The notes under the pieces were generated by a model. That model had not been told where the DNA came from, ran no database searches, and saw only the letters and a list, made by a program, of their open reading frames with translations. A stretch of 64,000 nt of DNA from Pseudomonas sp. PSB18 (lineage in GTDB: Bacteria; Pseudomonadota; Gammaproteobacteria; Pseudomonadales; Pseudomonadaceae): assembly GCF_014596565.1 (NCBI RefSeq), contig NZ_NOIN01000014.1:1-64000 (forward strand). The letters are read 5' to 3'. The position numbers and the translations under genes are program-made. Shown in pieces: positions 52,072 through 58,944 of this stretch (its first letter is position 1; every line of letters begins with the position of its first letter).

Positions 52072-52446
52072 ATGCCTCCATTCGCTGGAGTCAGGGTACT
52101 CGTGGTCGAGGATGAAGGCGCGATTGCCATGTTGATCGAGGAAATGCTGGAAGACCTGGGCTGCGAAATCGTGGCCTCGGTCGCACGGCTCGCAACGGCG
52201 CGGGACGAGGCAAGCACGGCGTATATCGACCTGGCCATCCTGGATGTCAACCTGGCCGGCGAACGGGTTTTTCCGGTCGCCGAGATTCTGCGCGATCGCG
52301 GCATCCCGTTCTTATTCAGCACCGGATACGGTACCAGCGGAGTGCCGGGCGAATTCGCCGGTTACCCGGTCCTGCACAAGCCGTTTTCGGAAAGCGAGTT
52401 GCTGCAGCGTATGACCCTGGCGTTGAGGCATCGAGCGTCGACGTGA
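52072..52446 (+). CDS. single-domain response regulator
   Basis: 124 residues: a receiver domain only. The acidic pocket is VVEDE (about 11-15), phosphoacceptor Asp58 in LAILDVNLAG, and Lys in VLHKPFS (about 104). No output domain, so it acts by protein contact, for example in a phosphorelay or by titrating a partner. It starts 2 bp after the HWE kinase stop. The longer open frame upstream overlaps the kinase gene and is not used. Confidence 0.92.
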   Translation: MPPFAGVRVLVVEDEGAIAMLIEEMLEDLGCEIVASVARLATARDEASTAYIDLAILDVNLAGERVFPVAEILRDRGIPFLFSTGYGTSGVPGEFAGYPVLHKPFSESELLQRMTLALRHRAST

Positions 52447-52467
52447 TACTCCTACGCAATGATCCAC

Positions 52468-52567
52468 TGCCATCGCGAGCTGGCTCGCTCCCTCGTTCTT
52501 CGAGTTTCCCAGGAAAATCGAATCCATCACGAAACCTGTGGGAGCGAGCCTGCTCGCGATGGCGGTG
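52468..52567. repeat. two REP units in outward orientation
   Basis: A reverse, diverged unit (52468-52494) and a forward unit (52535-52567) lie between the response-regulator and zinc-ribbon genes. Confidence 0.82.
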
Positions 52568-52738
52568 GCACATTCAATGCCCATGAAAACTGCCCCAACG
52601 CTCTGGGCAACCTCCCTTAAAAGTAGAATGTGCCGCCGCTGAGCGCACTTGGACAAAACCGTTATTTTCTTCCGATTGATGTGCTGGGAATCGACTCTGG
52701 TGCTAGCCTTTTTCAACGCATCCAAGGAGGAGAGTGCC

Positions 52739-53806
52739 GTGTCCAATTGCAAGAAGTGCCACTATCCGGTCAGCGATCTTTTCATGTATTGCCCTTTTTG
52801 CAATACGTTACTGGACGATGGTTCAGCCTCTCTACCAAGCGCCTCTCCACCGAGCAGCGCAACGATCAAACATGTCGCACGCGTCACGCCGAAAATCGCC
52901 ATCGGTAAGGTTCGAATCGAAGGGCTGGGCGAGATGGATCCGCCGGAAGGGGTGACTCCGCCGTTCAATTTCCATCCGACACCCGGCGGAACCGGTGCAC
53001 TCGGCCGGCTTGTTGATTCAAAGGGGCGTGGTTGGTATTTGATGAGAAATCGACCTCACTCCAGCCTTTACCATTGGCGCAAGATCTTCAAGGCCAAGCG
53101 CAAAGGTGGCGGTTTCCACATGACAATGCGGCTTGAGCGCGAACAGCCTTCGATGCACCAGATCGCCGCCGACTGGAACCATCGTCAATGGGCGGTTGAT
53201 GAGTCGGGCTACAGCAATATGTCGCTGGAACAAGCGCTGGTGGGCACCGGCCGCAATGCCGACAAGCGCAAGTCTCAAGGCAGCGTCATGGCGAAGTTTT
53301 TCATCGCCGTGGCTAACGGTACGGCATTCGGCCTGCTGCCCCCCTTGAGCAGTGTCACTGTCGAAGACGCAAGGCGAGCCGTGGGATTGATCGAAAGTGG
53401 GTCGCTGTCGGCATCGCGCTATGCCGCCCGTGACGATCAGGAATGGCTTCATCTGCGCGGCCATGGTCTCGGTGGCAGGGAAGAGCCCAGTAATCTGGTC
53501 GCGGGCAGTCACGGAGCCAACAGTGAAATGGCAGCCATCGAAATGGTGCTCCAGCAATTCGATGGCAAGCGGCCCCTGACCTACAGCGTCAAGGCAGACT
53601 GCCTCCCCGGGACATTGATCAGCACCCTGATCACCATGGAAGTGCTCCTGAACGGCACGCGAATCTTCTCCCAGGTGATCAACGCAGCTCGCTTGCGACT
53701 TTCTTTATCTGAGTACGCTCATATCCAGGATGAATTGGTGAATCGCATCGTGACAGATGGCCGCAAAGGGCGTGAAACGGTGTTTGTGCCGGCGTCGACG
53801 AGTTGA
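52739..53806 (+). CDS. zinc-ribbon protein with a possible beta-beta-alpha metal nuclease domain
   Basis: 355 residues from a GTG at 52739, chosen because AAGGAGG lies exactly 8 nt upstream; the ATG at 52649 lacks a ribosome site. Residues about 4-22 hold NCKKCHYP...YCPFC, a four-cysteine zinc ribbon. A middle region (about 75-240) is basic (KIFKAKRKGGGFH) and unrecognised. Near the C-terminus, WLHLRGHGLGGREEPSNLVA, then GSHGANSEMAAIEMVL and YSVKADCLPGT resembles the RGHLIG ... NL ... N-x-x-M-x-x-x-E pattern of DNA/RNA non-specific endonucleases (Endonuclea_NS_2-like). If so, His of RGH and the following Asn are catalytic or metal ligands. It has no signal peptide. No immunity gene is adjacent. 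Nuclease function is inference from motif resemblance. Confidence 0.65.
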   Translation: MSNCKKCHYPVSDLFMYCPFCNTLLDDGSASLPSASPPSSATIKHVARVTPKIAIGKVRIEGLGEMDPPEGVTPPFNFHPTPGGTGALGRLVDSKGRGWYLMRNRPHSSLYHWRKIFKAKRKGGGFHMTMRLEREQPSMHQIAADWNHRQWAVDESGYSNMSLEQALVGTGRNADKRKSQGSVMAKFFIAVANGTAFGLLPPLSSVTVEDARRAVGLIESGSLSASRYAARDDQEWLHLRGHGLGGREEPSNLVAGSHGANSEMAAIEMVLQQFDGKRPLTYSVKADCLPGTLISTLITMEVLLNGTRIFSQVINAARLRLSLSEYAHIQDELVNRIVTDGRKGRETVFVPASTS

Positions 53807-53914
53807 ATGACCTTCCTTGGGGAATAGTCTTCTGTGGGGAGTGGTAGCTAATCAACCATGCTGTTGATGCGCTACTATCTGCGCTCACCTCCCGTACTTC
53901 GGACTTTCTCTTTC

Positions 53915-54433
53915 ATGAAATTGCACTTGCTTACTGCCAGTCTGTTCCTCGCCTGTACCCTGACTCACGCCGCCGAGCCGAAGTCCCTTCCAAAACCTTT
54001 GGAGGAGCAGGTCGGGCATCTGGTGGCACTCCTCAAGGACAGCTACGCCACCGGCTACCCTGAAGCGACGCTGGTGCAGACGCTGGATACCGGGGAAGAC
54101 AGCGAAGTAACGCTTGCGGTGTTCACCATTGAAGGTTTTGGCATGGGCAACAATTACAGCCAATACCTGGCGGTTTTTAACCCTGAAGAAAACGAAGAGG
54201 GCAAGCAGCGTTACAACTTGCTGGATGTGATTCGCATCGGTGGTGACAGCTGGCGTTCGATCGACAAGCTGGATGCCAAACTGGTCAGCGATCCGACGGG
54301 TGAGCAGACGTTGATCGATATTCCGGTCATGGAGAATACCGATGACGATGCGCCGAATTTCCCTAGCCGGGCGGCAACCATTCACTTGTCGCTGGACGGG
54401 GCGCAGTCGCTCCGACTGGTGGAGTTGAAGTAG
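53915..54433 (+). CDS. small secreted protein of unknown function
   Basis: 172 residues from the ATG at 53915, which opens a clear signal peptide (MKLHLLTASLFLACTLTHAA before EPKS); an in-frame start 19 codons upstream lacks that logic. The mature part is acidic, with SEVTLAVFTIEGFGMGNNYS, QYLAVFNPEENEEGKQRYNL and LLDVIRIGGDSWRSID. I do not recognise the family. It probably folds as a single beta-rich domain in the periplasm. It follows the zinc-ribbon gene by 108 bp; no functional link is shown. Confidence 0.72.
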   Translation: MKLHLLTASLFLACTLTHAAEPKSLPKPLEEQVGHLVALLKDSYATGYPEATLVQTLDTGEDSEVTLAVFTIEGFGMGNNYSQYLAVFNPEENEEGKQRYNLLDVIRIGGDSWRSIDKLDAKLVSDPTGEQTLIDIPVMENTDDDAPNFPSRAATIHLSLDGAQSLRLVELK

Positions 54434-54573
54434 GGGCGGCGTGTCAGGCCGTGCCCTGAAGATCCAGTTCCTGTCGTCAGCGCAGCGTCGGTCAGGTCGT
54501 GCGTCCATTCCCTGCGCCGACCTGCCAGGAATAGAGTTCGAATGAAACCCACCTCTCCTCATGCCCAGGATTA

Positions 54574-54598
54574 AGTTGGTTGTGCTATACAACTAACT
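54574..54598. promoter_or_regulatory. MarR-type operator palindrome
   Basis: AGTTGGTTGT-GCTAT-ACAACTAACT is an inverted repeat with 9 of 10 matching positions. It lies 25 bp ahead of the MarR-GNAT gene and overlaps a TATACA hexamer. It is a strong candidate binding site for the encoded MarR domain, giving autoregulation. Confidence 0.7.
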
Positions 54599-54623
54599 GT
54601 ATGTTTCTGCTGAGGCGTATCCC

Positions 54624-55577
54624 ATGGACCATTTCCCGCAAGGCGCGATCAACCACATCCGTTCGGCGTCGCGCCTCATGGTGCGAGAATTGGGATTCAT
54701 GAACGCCACGCTGGCGGCTACGGCGTATCCGCCATCGTCCGTGCATGCCATCGTCGAGATCGGGAACCGACAGGTGCTGACGGCCGCCGAGCTGGTCGAG
54801 CTCCTTGGCCTGGAAAAGTCCAGTGTGAGCCGCATGGTTCGCAAGCTCATCGAAGCGGGTGAACTCGAAGAAATTCCCAATGAGGCTGACGCACGCTCAA
54901 AGCACCTGCGACTCACTGCGCAGGGAGCCGATACACTGCGTTCCATCGATCGCTTCGCCACGCAGCAGGTAGAAGCGGCCATGTCTCTCTTGACCGAGGA
55001 GCAACGCCGGACAGTCCGTGAAGGCATCGCCCACTATGCTGTCGCGCTGCGTGCACATCGACTCGGTACTGAACTGTCATCCCCGGCGCAACTGCTGGAC
55101 ATTGCCCGCGGTTATCGCCCCGGAATCATCGGCCGCATTGTGCAGATGCATGCGGACTACTACGCCAGGCATTCGGCTTTCGGCCAGCCCTTCGAAAGTC
55201 TGGTGGCCTCGGACATGGCCGAACTGATGGGACGTTTGCACAACCCACGCAATGAAGTCTGGGTGGCCCTGGAGGGGGAGCGCATTGTCGGCTCGATTGC
55301 CATTGACGGTGAAGGCGAAGGCGGTGAAGCGATCCTGCGTTGTTTCATTCTCGACGATTGCGCCCGAGGCAAGGGCGCAGGCAGGCGCCTGTTGGCCGAA
55401 GCGATGAAGTTCTGTGACCAGTGGCAGTTTCCTGCTACCCGGCTCTGGACATTCCAGGGGCTCGATGCGGCTCGCAGGTTATATGAAGATTTCGGTTTCA
55501 GATTGGAACATGAGCAGGAAGGACAACAGTGGGGGCGGCGGGTCATGGAGCAGTGTTTTGTGCGCCCCTTTTTGTAA
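54624..55577 (+). CDS. MarR-GNAT fusion (regulator plus acetyltransferase)
   Basis: 317 residues. Residues about 1-150 are a MarR winged helix (LTAAELVELLGLEKSSVSRM, VRKLIEAGELEEIPNEADAR). About 170-317 form a GNAT acetyltransferase (MHADYYARHSAFGQPFESLV, VWVALEGERIVGSIAIDGEG, CFILDDCARGKGAGRRLLAE with the acetyl-CoA-binding RGKGAGR, and YEDFGFRL). Such fusions act as regulators whose acetyltransferase part may modify a small molecule or protein. The operator-like palindrome directly upstream supports self-control. Starts ATG at 54624. Targets and acetyl acceptor are unknown. Confidence 0.9.
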   Translation: MDHFPQGAINHIRSASRLMVRELGFMNATLAATAYPPSSVHAIVEIGNRQVLTAAELVELLGLEKSSVSRMVRKLIEAGELEEIPNEADARSKHLRLTAQGADTLRSIDRFATQQVEAAMSLLTEEQRRTVREGIAHYAVALRAHRLGTELSSPAQLLDIARGYRPGIIGRIVQMHADYYARHSAFGQPFESLVASDMAELMGRLHNPRNEVWVALEGERIVGSIAIDGEGEGGEAILRCFILDDCARGKGAGRRLLAEAMKFCDQWQFPATRLWTFQGLDAARRLYEDFGFRLEHEQEGQQWGRRVMEQCFVRPFL

Positions 55578-55631
55578 GGTCGCCCACTATCTGGAAATCC
55601 CACAGGGCCGTGCGGGATTCAATTGCCTTGA

Positions 55632-56573
55632 TTATCCGGCCTTATCTCCACTCTCCGGTTTGGGTGGAGTGATGAGCCTCGTGTTGCGTTCGATGATGAT
55701 CGAGTCATTGGGGATTTCCAGCCGAATGGCTGTATCCGCGGTACGCATTTCAATCAGTGTCGAGTTGCCTACTCCGCGGAACACCACGGTCGCGTTATCA
55801 AAGGCTTTATAGCCCTCCAAGGGGGAATCCTTAGGAGCGGGAAGTAGGCCGGCATAAGGCGGTTTCACCAGAATCGTCGCTCGTTCGATGCGTATCTTGG
55901 CAAGGCTCATGGCGGTTTGCAGCAAGTCCGAGGTAACGCCGCCCATGAGAATGGGTGCCAGGATGAGGAGTCCGGCGATCATCGCCCTGAGTCTTTTCAT
56001 GGGTTTCACATCGACGTGGACGTCGTTGTCGACAGGCTCGGCGCCGGCTGTCTGCGTCTGCGGGGGCGACCCGTACACGGCCTTTATTTTTTCGTTCTGC
56101 TTAAGAAAGGCCGAATAAACGACGTATTGAAAAATCGGCAGCAGAATGAGGGGCATATGCTCAATGGGATTTCTGCGCGCAAGAAAATAAATGGTCACCA
56201 CGCCACAAATGCCAAGCAACACCGTCAGGAACGTTATTTTCTGCAGTTTCAGTTCCGGCTTGGGCTTTTCAGTGCTGAATATTGTTGCGAACCAGATGAG
56301 AAATCTCAGCACTGGTACGAACAGTGGCGCAAGCAGTACGCCCGCAGCCGTGACGGACGCCGAGAAGTAAAGGCAGATGACCCCGAAACAGAACGCCGCG
56401 ACCAAAAACAGCAGGCTATCTCCGATGGAAACGCCTTGCGGGTAATGGCCGTTGACGAGCAGGTAGCTGACGATGCACGTCCCGCCAGTCAGTAAGCCCA
56501 CTTTCGCTGCCAGGGAAAGCAGCTTCGTTACCAGATCAATTTGCTTTTCCAGTTCACTCGTTGCTTCCCGCAT
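55632..56573 (-). CDS. polytopic membrane protein of unknown function
   Basis: 313 residues from the ATG at 56573 (a TTG at 56633 would add 20 residues). Several transmembrane segments are clear (VGLLTGGTCIVSYLLV, SLLFLVAAFCFGVICLYF, GVLLAPLFVPVLRFLIWF, FLTVLLGICGVVTIYFL, MIAGLLILAPILMGGV). The C-terminal about 80 residues (IERATILVKPPYAGLLPAPK, TVVFRGVGNSTLIEMR) look soluble and beta-rich. No family is recognised. It converges with the MarR-GNAT gene and its upstream side faces the formate dehydrogenase operon. Confidence 0.65.
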   Translation of the reverse strand: MREATSELEKQIDLVTKLLSLAAKVGLLTGGTCIVSYLLVNGHYPQGVSIGDSLLFLVAAFCFGVICLYFSASVTAAGVLLAPLFVPVLRFLIWFATIFSTEKPKPELKLQKITFLTVLLGICGVVTIYFLARRNPIEHMPLILLPIFQYVVYSAFLKQNEKIKAVYGSPPQTQTAGAEPVDNDVHVDVKPMKRLRAMIAGLLILAPILMGGVTSDLLQTAMSLAKIRIERATILVKPPYAGLLPAPKDSPLEGYKAFDNATVVFRGVGNSTLIEMRTADTAIRLEIPNDSIIIERNTRLITPPKPESGDKAG

Positions 56574-56908
56574 CCTGCGTTTCTCATGAGCTATATGATG
56601 AGTGGGTTTAGAGCCGTTTTCGCCAATGTGCAAGTCGCCGGCAATGGGTTATAAGACAAGTTCCCGTGGAGCGCGGGTGACTTTCACCTCGAGTCGCTTT
56701 CAGAACGCGTTTTGTCGTCCATGTGCAATTGCCAGTTCCCGGGAGTGGCAAGCTGTAACGATGCCCCGGATCAGGCGCACCAAGATGCCTGACCGGAGAG
56801 CGAGGAGGGCGACCGGATAACCACGCTTCCGTGACGTGGCCGGACGCCGCAGCCAAGACTCCGGACGACTGCCTTCAGCAGTGTCGTTCGAGATGCCGAG
56901 GTAAGTTT
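56574..56908 (+). promoter_or_regulatory. 335-bp control region of the fds operon with structured elements
   Basis: No gene is supported. The region contains an inverted repeat at 56729-56751, a hairpin at 56821-56839 (CCACG-N9-CGTGG) and an imperfect hairpin near 56864-56889 (CGACTGC ... GCAGTGTCG). A ribosome site (GAGGT) precedes fdsG. The hairpins could belong to a molybdenum- or formate-responsive leader, but no riboswitch family is identified. Confidence 0.4.
56729..56751. promoter_or_regulatory. inverted repeat upstream of fdsG
   Basis: TTGCCA-N11-TGGCAA with a TCCCGGGA palindrome in the centre. It is about 160 bp from the fdsG start and is a candidate binding site for the operon regulator. 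No such regulator gene is in the window. Confidence 0.45.
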
Positions 56909-57391
56909 ATGCCCGATGAGACGCTTCACCTGCCTCTGATTCAACGTGTATTGGAGCGCGAAAAGGACACCCCCGGTGCCTTGCTGCCGATTCTTCATGC
57001 CATCCAGGAAGGCTGCGGGTACGTTCCCGACGCAGCCGTCCCGGAAATCGCCCATGCCCTCAACCTCAGTCTGGCTGAAGTGCGCGGCGTTATCAGTTTC
57101 TACCACGATTTCCGTACCACGCCGCCTGCGCGTCACACCCTGCGCCTTTGCCGGGCGGAGTCCTGCCAGAGCATGGGGGCCGAACAGCTGGCTGCCCAGT
57201 TGCGCGAACAGTTGTCGCTGGACGATCACGGCACCAGCGCCGATGGCAGCATCAGCCTGCGGCCGGTCTACTGCCTGGGCGCCTGTGTCTGCTCGCCGGC
57301 CCTGGAGCTGGATGGCCAACTGCACGCACGGCTGACGCCTGAGCGCCTGCGCGAGTTGGTCAATGGCTGCCTGGAGGAAGGCACATGCTGA
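56909..57391 (+). CDS. fdsG: formate dehydrogenase gamma subunit FdsG (NuoE-like)
   Basis: 160 residues from MPDETLHLPLIQRVLEREKD, with GAGGT upstream. A thioredoxin-like [2Fe-2S] protein of the NuoE type: the four cysteine ligands are in CRAESCQS and YCLGACVC. It is the small electron-transfer subunit of the cytoplasmic NAD-dependent formate dehydrogenase. It overlaps fdsB by 7 bp. First gene of fdsGBAD. Confidence 0.95.
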   Translation: MPDETLHLPLIQRVLEREKDTPGALLPILHAIQEGCGYVPDAAVPEIAHALNLSLAEVRGVISFYHDFRTTPPARHTLRLCRAESCQSMGAEQLAAQLREQLSLDDHGTSADGSISLRPVYCLGACVCSPALELDGQLHARLTPERLRELVNGCLEEGTC

Positions 57392-58944
57392 AGCTCTGCA
57401 TTCCCCGCGATTCGGTAGCCCGTGCCGTCGGCGCGGACACGGTGGCTGCTGCGCTGGTGCGCGAGGCCGAACGTCGGCAGTTGCCGCTGGAGGTGCAACG
57501 CACCAGTTCCCGTGGCCTCTATTGGCTGGAGCCGCTGCTGGAGCTGGAAAGCGCCAACGGCCGGCTGGGCTTCGGCCCTGTCACACCGGCGGACGTGCCT
57601 GGGCTGCTCGACGCCCTGGCAGGCGACCCCGGCAACCATCCATTGGCCCTGGGGCCGGTGGAGGACATCCCCTATCTCAAGAGCCAGCAGCGCCTGCTGT
57701 TCGCTCGCGCCGGTATCACCCGGCCGCTGTCCCTGGATGACTACCGCGCTCATGGCGGTTTCCAGGGCCTGGCACGCGCGCTCCAGCAGGATGGCGCGCA
57801 AGTAGTCGCCAGCGTGCTCGACTCGGGCCTTCGTGGCCGGGGCGGCGCGGCGTTCCCGGCGGGCATCAAGTGGCGCACCGTGCGCGATGCACCGGGTACG
57901 CAAAAATATGTGGTGTGCAACGCCGACGAAGGTGACTCGGGCACATTCGCCGACCGCATGCTGATGGAAGGTGATCCGTTCCTGCTGATCGAAGGCATGA
58001 TCATTGCCGGTATCGCCGTGGGCGCCAGCATGGGCTACATCTATGTGCGCTCGGAGTATCCGGACGCCGTCTCCACCTTGAACGATGCCCTGGGCATCGC
58101 CCGCCAGGCCGGCTATCTGGGCAGCGACGTGGCAGGCAGTGGCCGCACTTTCGAGCTGGAAGTCCGGGTGGGGGCCGGTGCCTACATCTGTGGTGAAGAA
58201 ACCGCTCTGCTGGAGTCCCTCGAAGGCAAGCGTGGCACGGTTCGCGCCAAGCCACCGTTGCCTGCGCTGCAAGGTCTGTTCGGGCTGCCGACCCTGGTCC
58301 ACAACGTGCTGACCCTGACCTCGGTCCCGGTGATCCTGGAGAAAGGCGCACAGTTCTACCGCGATTTCGGCATGGGTCGCTCCCTGGGGACGATGCCGTT
58401 CCAACTGGCCGGTAACATCCGTCATGGCGGCCTGGTGGAGCGCGCCTTCGGCTTGACCCTGCGCGAGCTGGTGGAAGAATACGGTGGTGGTACCGCCAGC
58501 GGCCGGCCATTGAAGGCCGCCCAGGTGGGTGGTCCGCTGGGTGCCTGGGTCCCGCCTTCGCAGTTCGATACACCGCTGGACTACGAGGCGTTTGCCGCCA
58601 TGGGCGCGATGCTCGGCCACGGCGGTGTAGTGGTGGCCGATGACAGCCTGGACATGGCCCACATGGCCCGCTTCGCCCTGCAGTTCTGCGCCGAAGAATC
58701 CTGCGGTAAGTGCACGCCGTGCCGTATTGGTTCGACCCGTGGGGTGGAAGTGGTGGACCGACTGCTCGCCAGCACCGATGCCGGTGCCCGTCAGGAACAG
58801 GTCCTGTTGCTCCAGGATCTCTGCGACACCCTGCAATACGGTTCGCTCTGTGCCTTGGGTGGGATGACTTCCTATCCTGTCGCCAGCGCCCTCAAGCATT
58901 TCCCTGCCGACTTCGGTCTGGCGACCACGGAGGCCGACCAATGA
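57385..58944 (+). CDS. fdsB: formate dehydrogenase beta subunit FdsB (NuoF-like, NAD/FMN)
   Basis: 519 residues. Residues about 1-130 are a thioredoxin-like N-terminal region and the rest is NuoF-like: FMN/NAD motifs GLRGRGGAAFPAGIKW and VVCNADEGDSGTFADR, GAYICGEETALLESLEGKRG, and a C-terminal [4Fe-4S] site ESCGKCTPCRIGSTRG (with a further Cys downstream). It passes electrons from FdsG/FdsA to NAD+. The ATGA overlap with fdsA couples their translation. Confidence 0.96.
   Translation: MLKLCIPRDSVARAVGADTVAAALVREAERRQLPLEVQRTSSRGLYWLEPLLELESANGRLGFGPVTPADVPGLLDALAGDPGNHPLALGPVEDIPYLKSQQRLLFARAGITRPLSLDDYRAHGGFQGLARALQQDGAQVVASVLDSGLRGRGGAAFPAGIKWRTVRDAPGTQKYVVCNADEGDSGTFADRMLMEGDPFLLIEGMIIAGIAVGASMGYIYVRSEYPDAVSTLNDALGIARQAGYLGSDVAGSGRTFELEVRVGAGAYICGEETALLESLEGKRGTVRAKPPLPALQGLFGLPTLVHNVLTLTSVPVILEKGAQFYRDFGMGRSLGTMPFQLAGNIRHGGLVERAFGLTLRELVEEYGGGTASGRPLKAAQVGGPLGAWVPPSQFDTPLDYEAFAAMGAMLGHGGVVVADDSLDMAHMARFALQFCAEESCGKCTPCRIGSTRGVEVVDRLLASTDAGARQEQVLLLQDLCDTLQYGSLCALGGMTSYPVASALKHFPADFGLATTEADQ

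Noticed and set aside
52649..52738. ATG start of the zinc-ribbon gene 90 bp upstream
   Set aside because: There is no ribosome site at 52649, while the GTG at 52739 has AAGGAGG at ideal spacing and begins right at the zinc ribbon.
56660..56908. Moco-type riboswitch before the formate dehydrogenase operon
   Set aside because: Hairpins are present but I could not match them to the known consensus, so only generic structured elements are reported.
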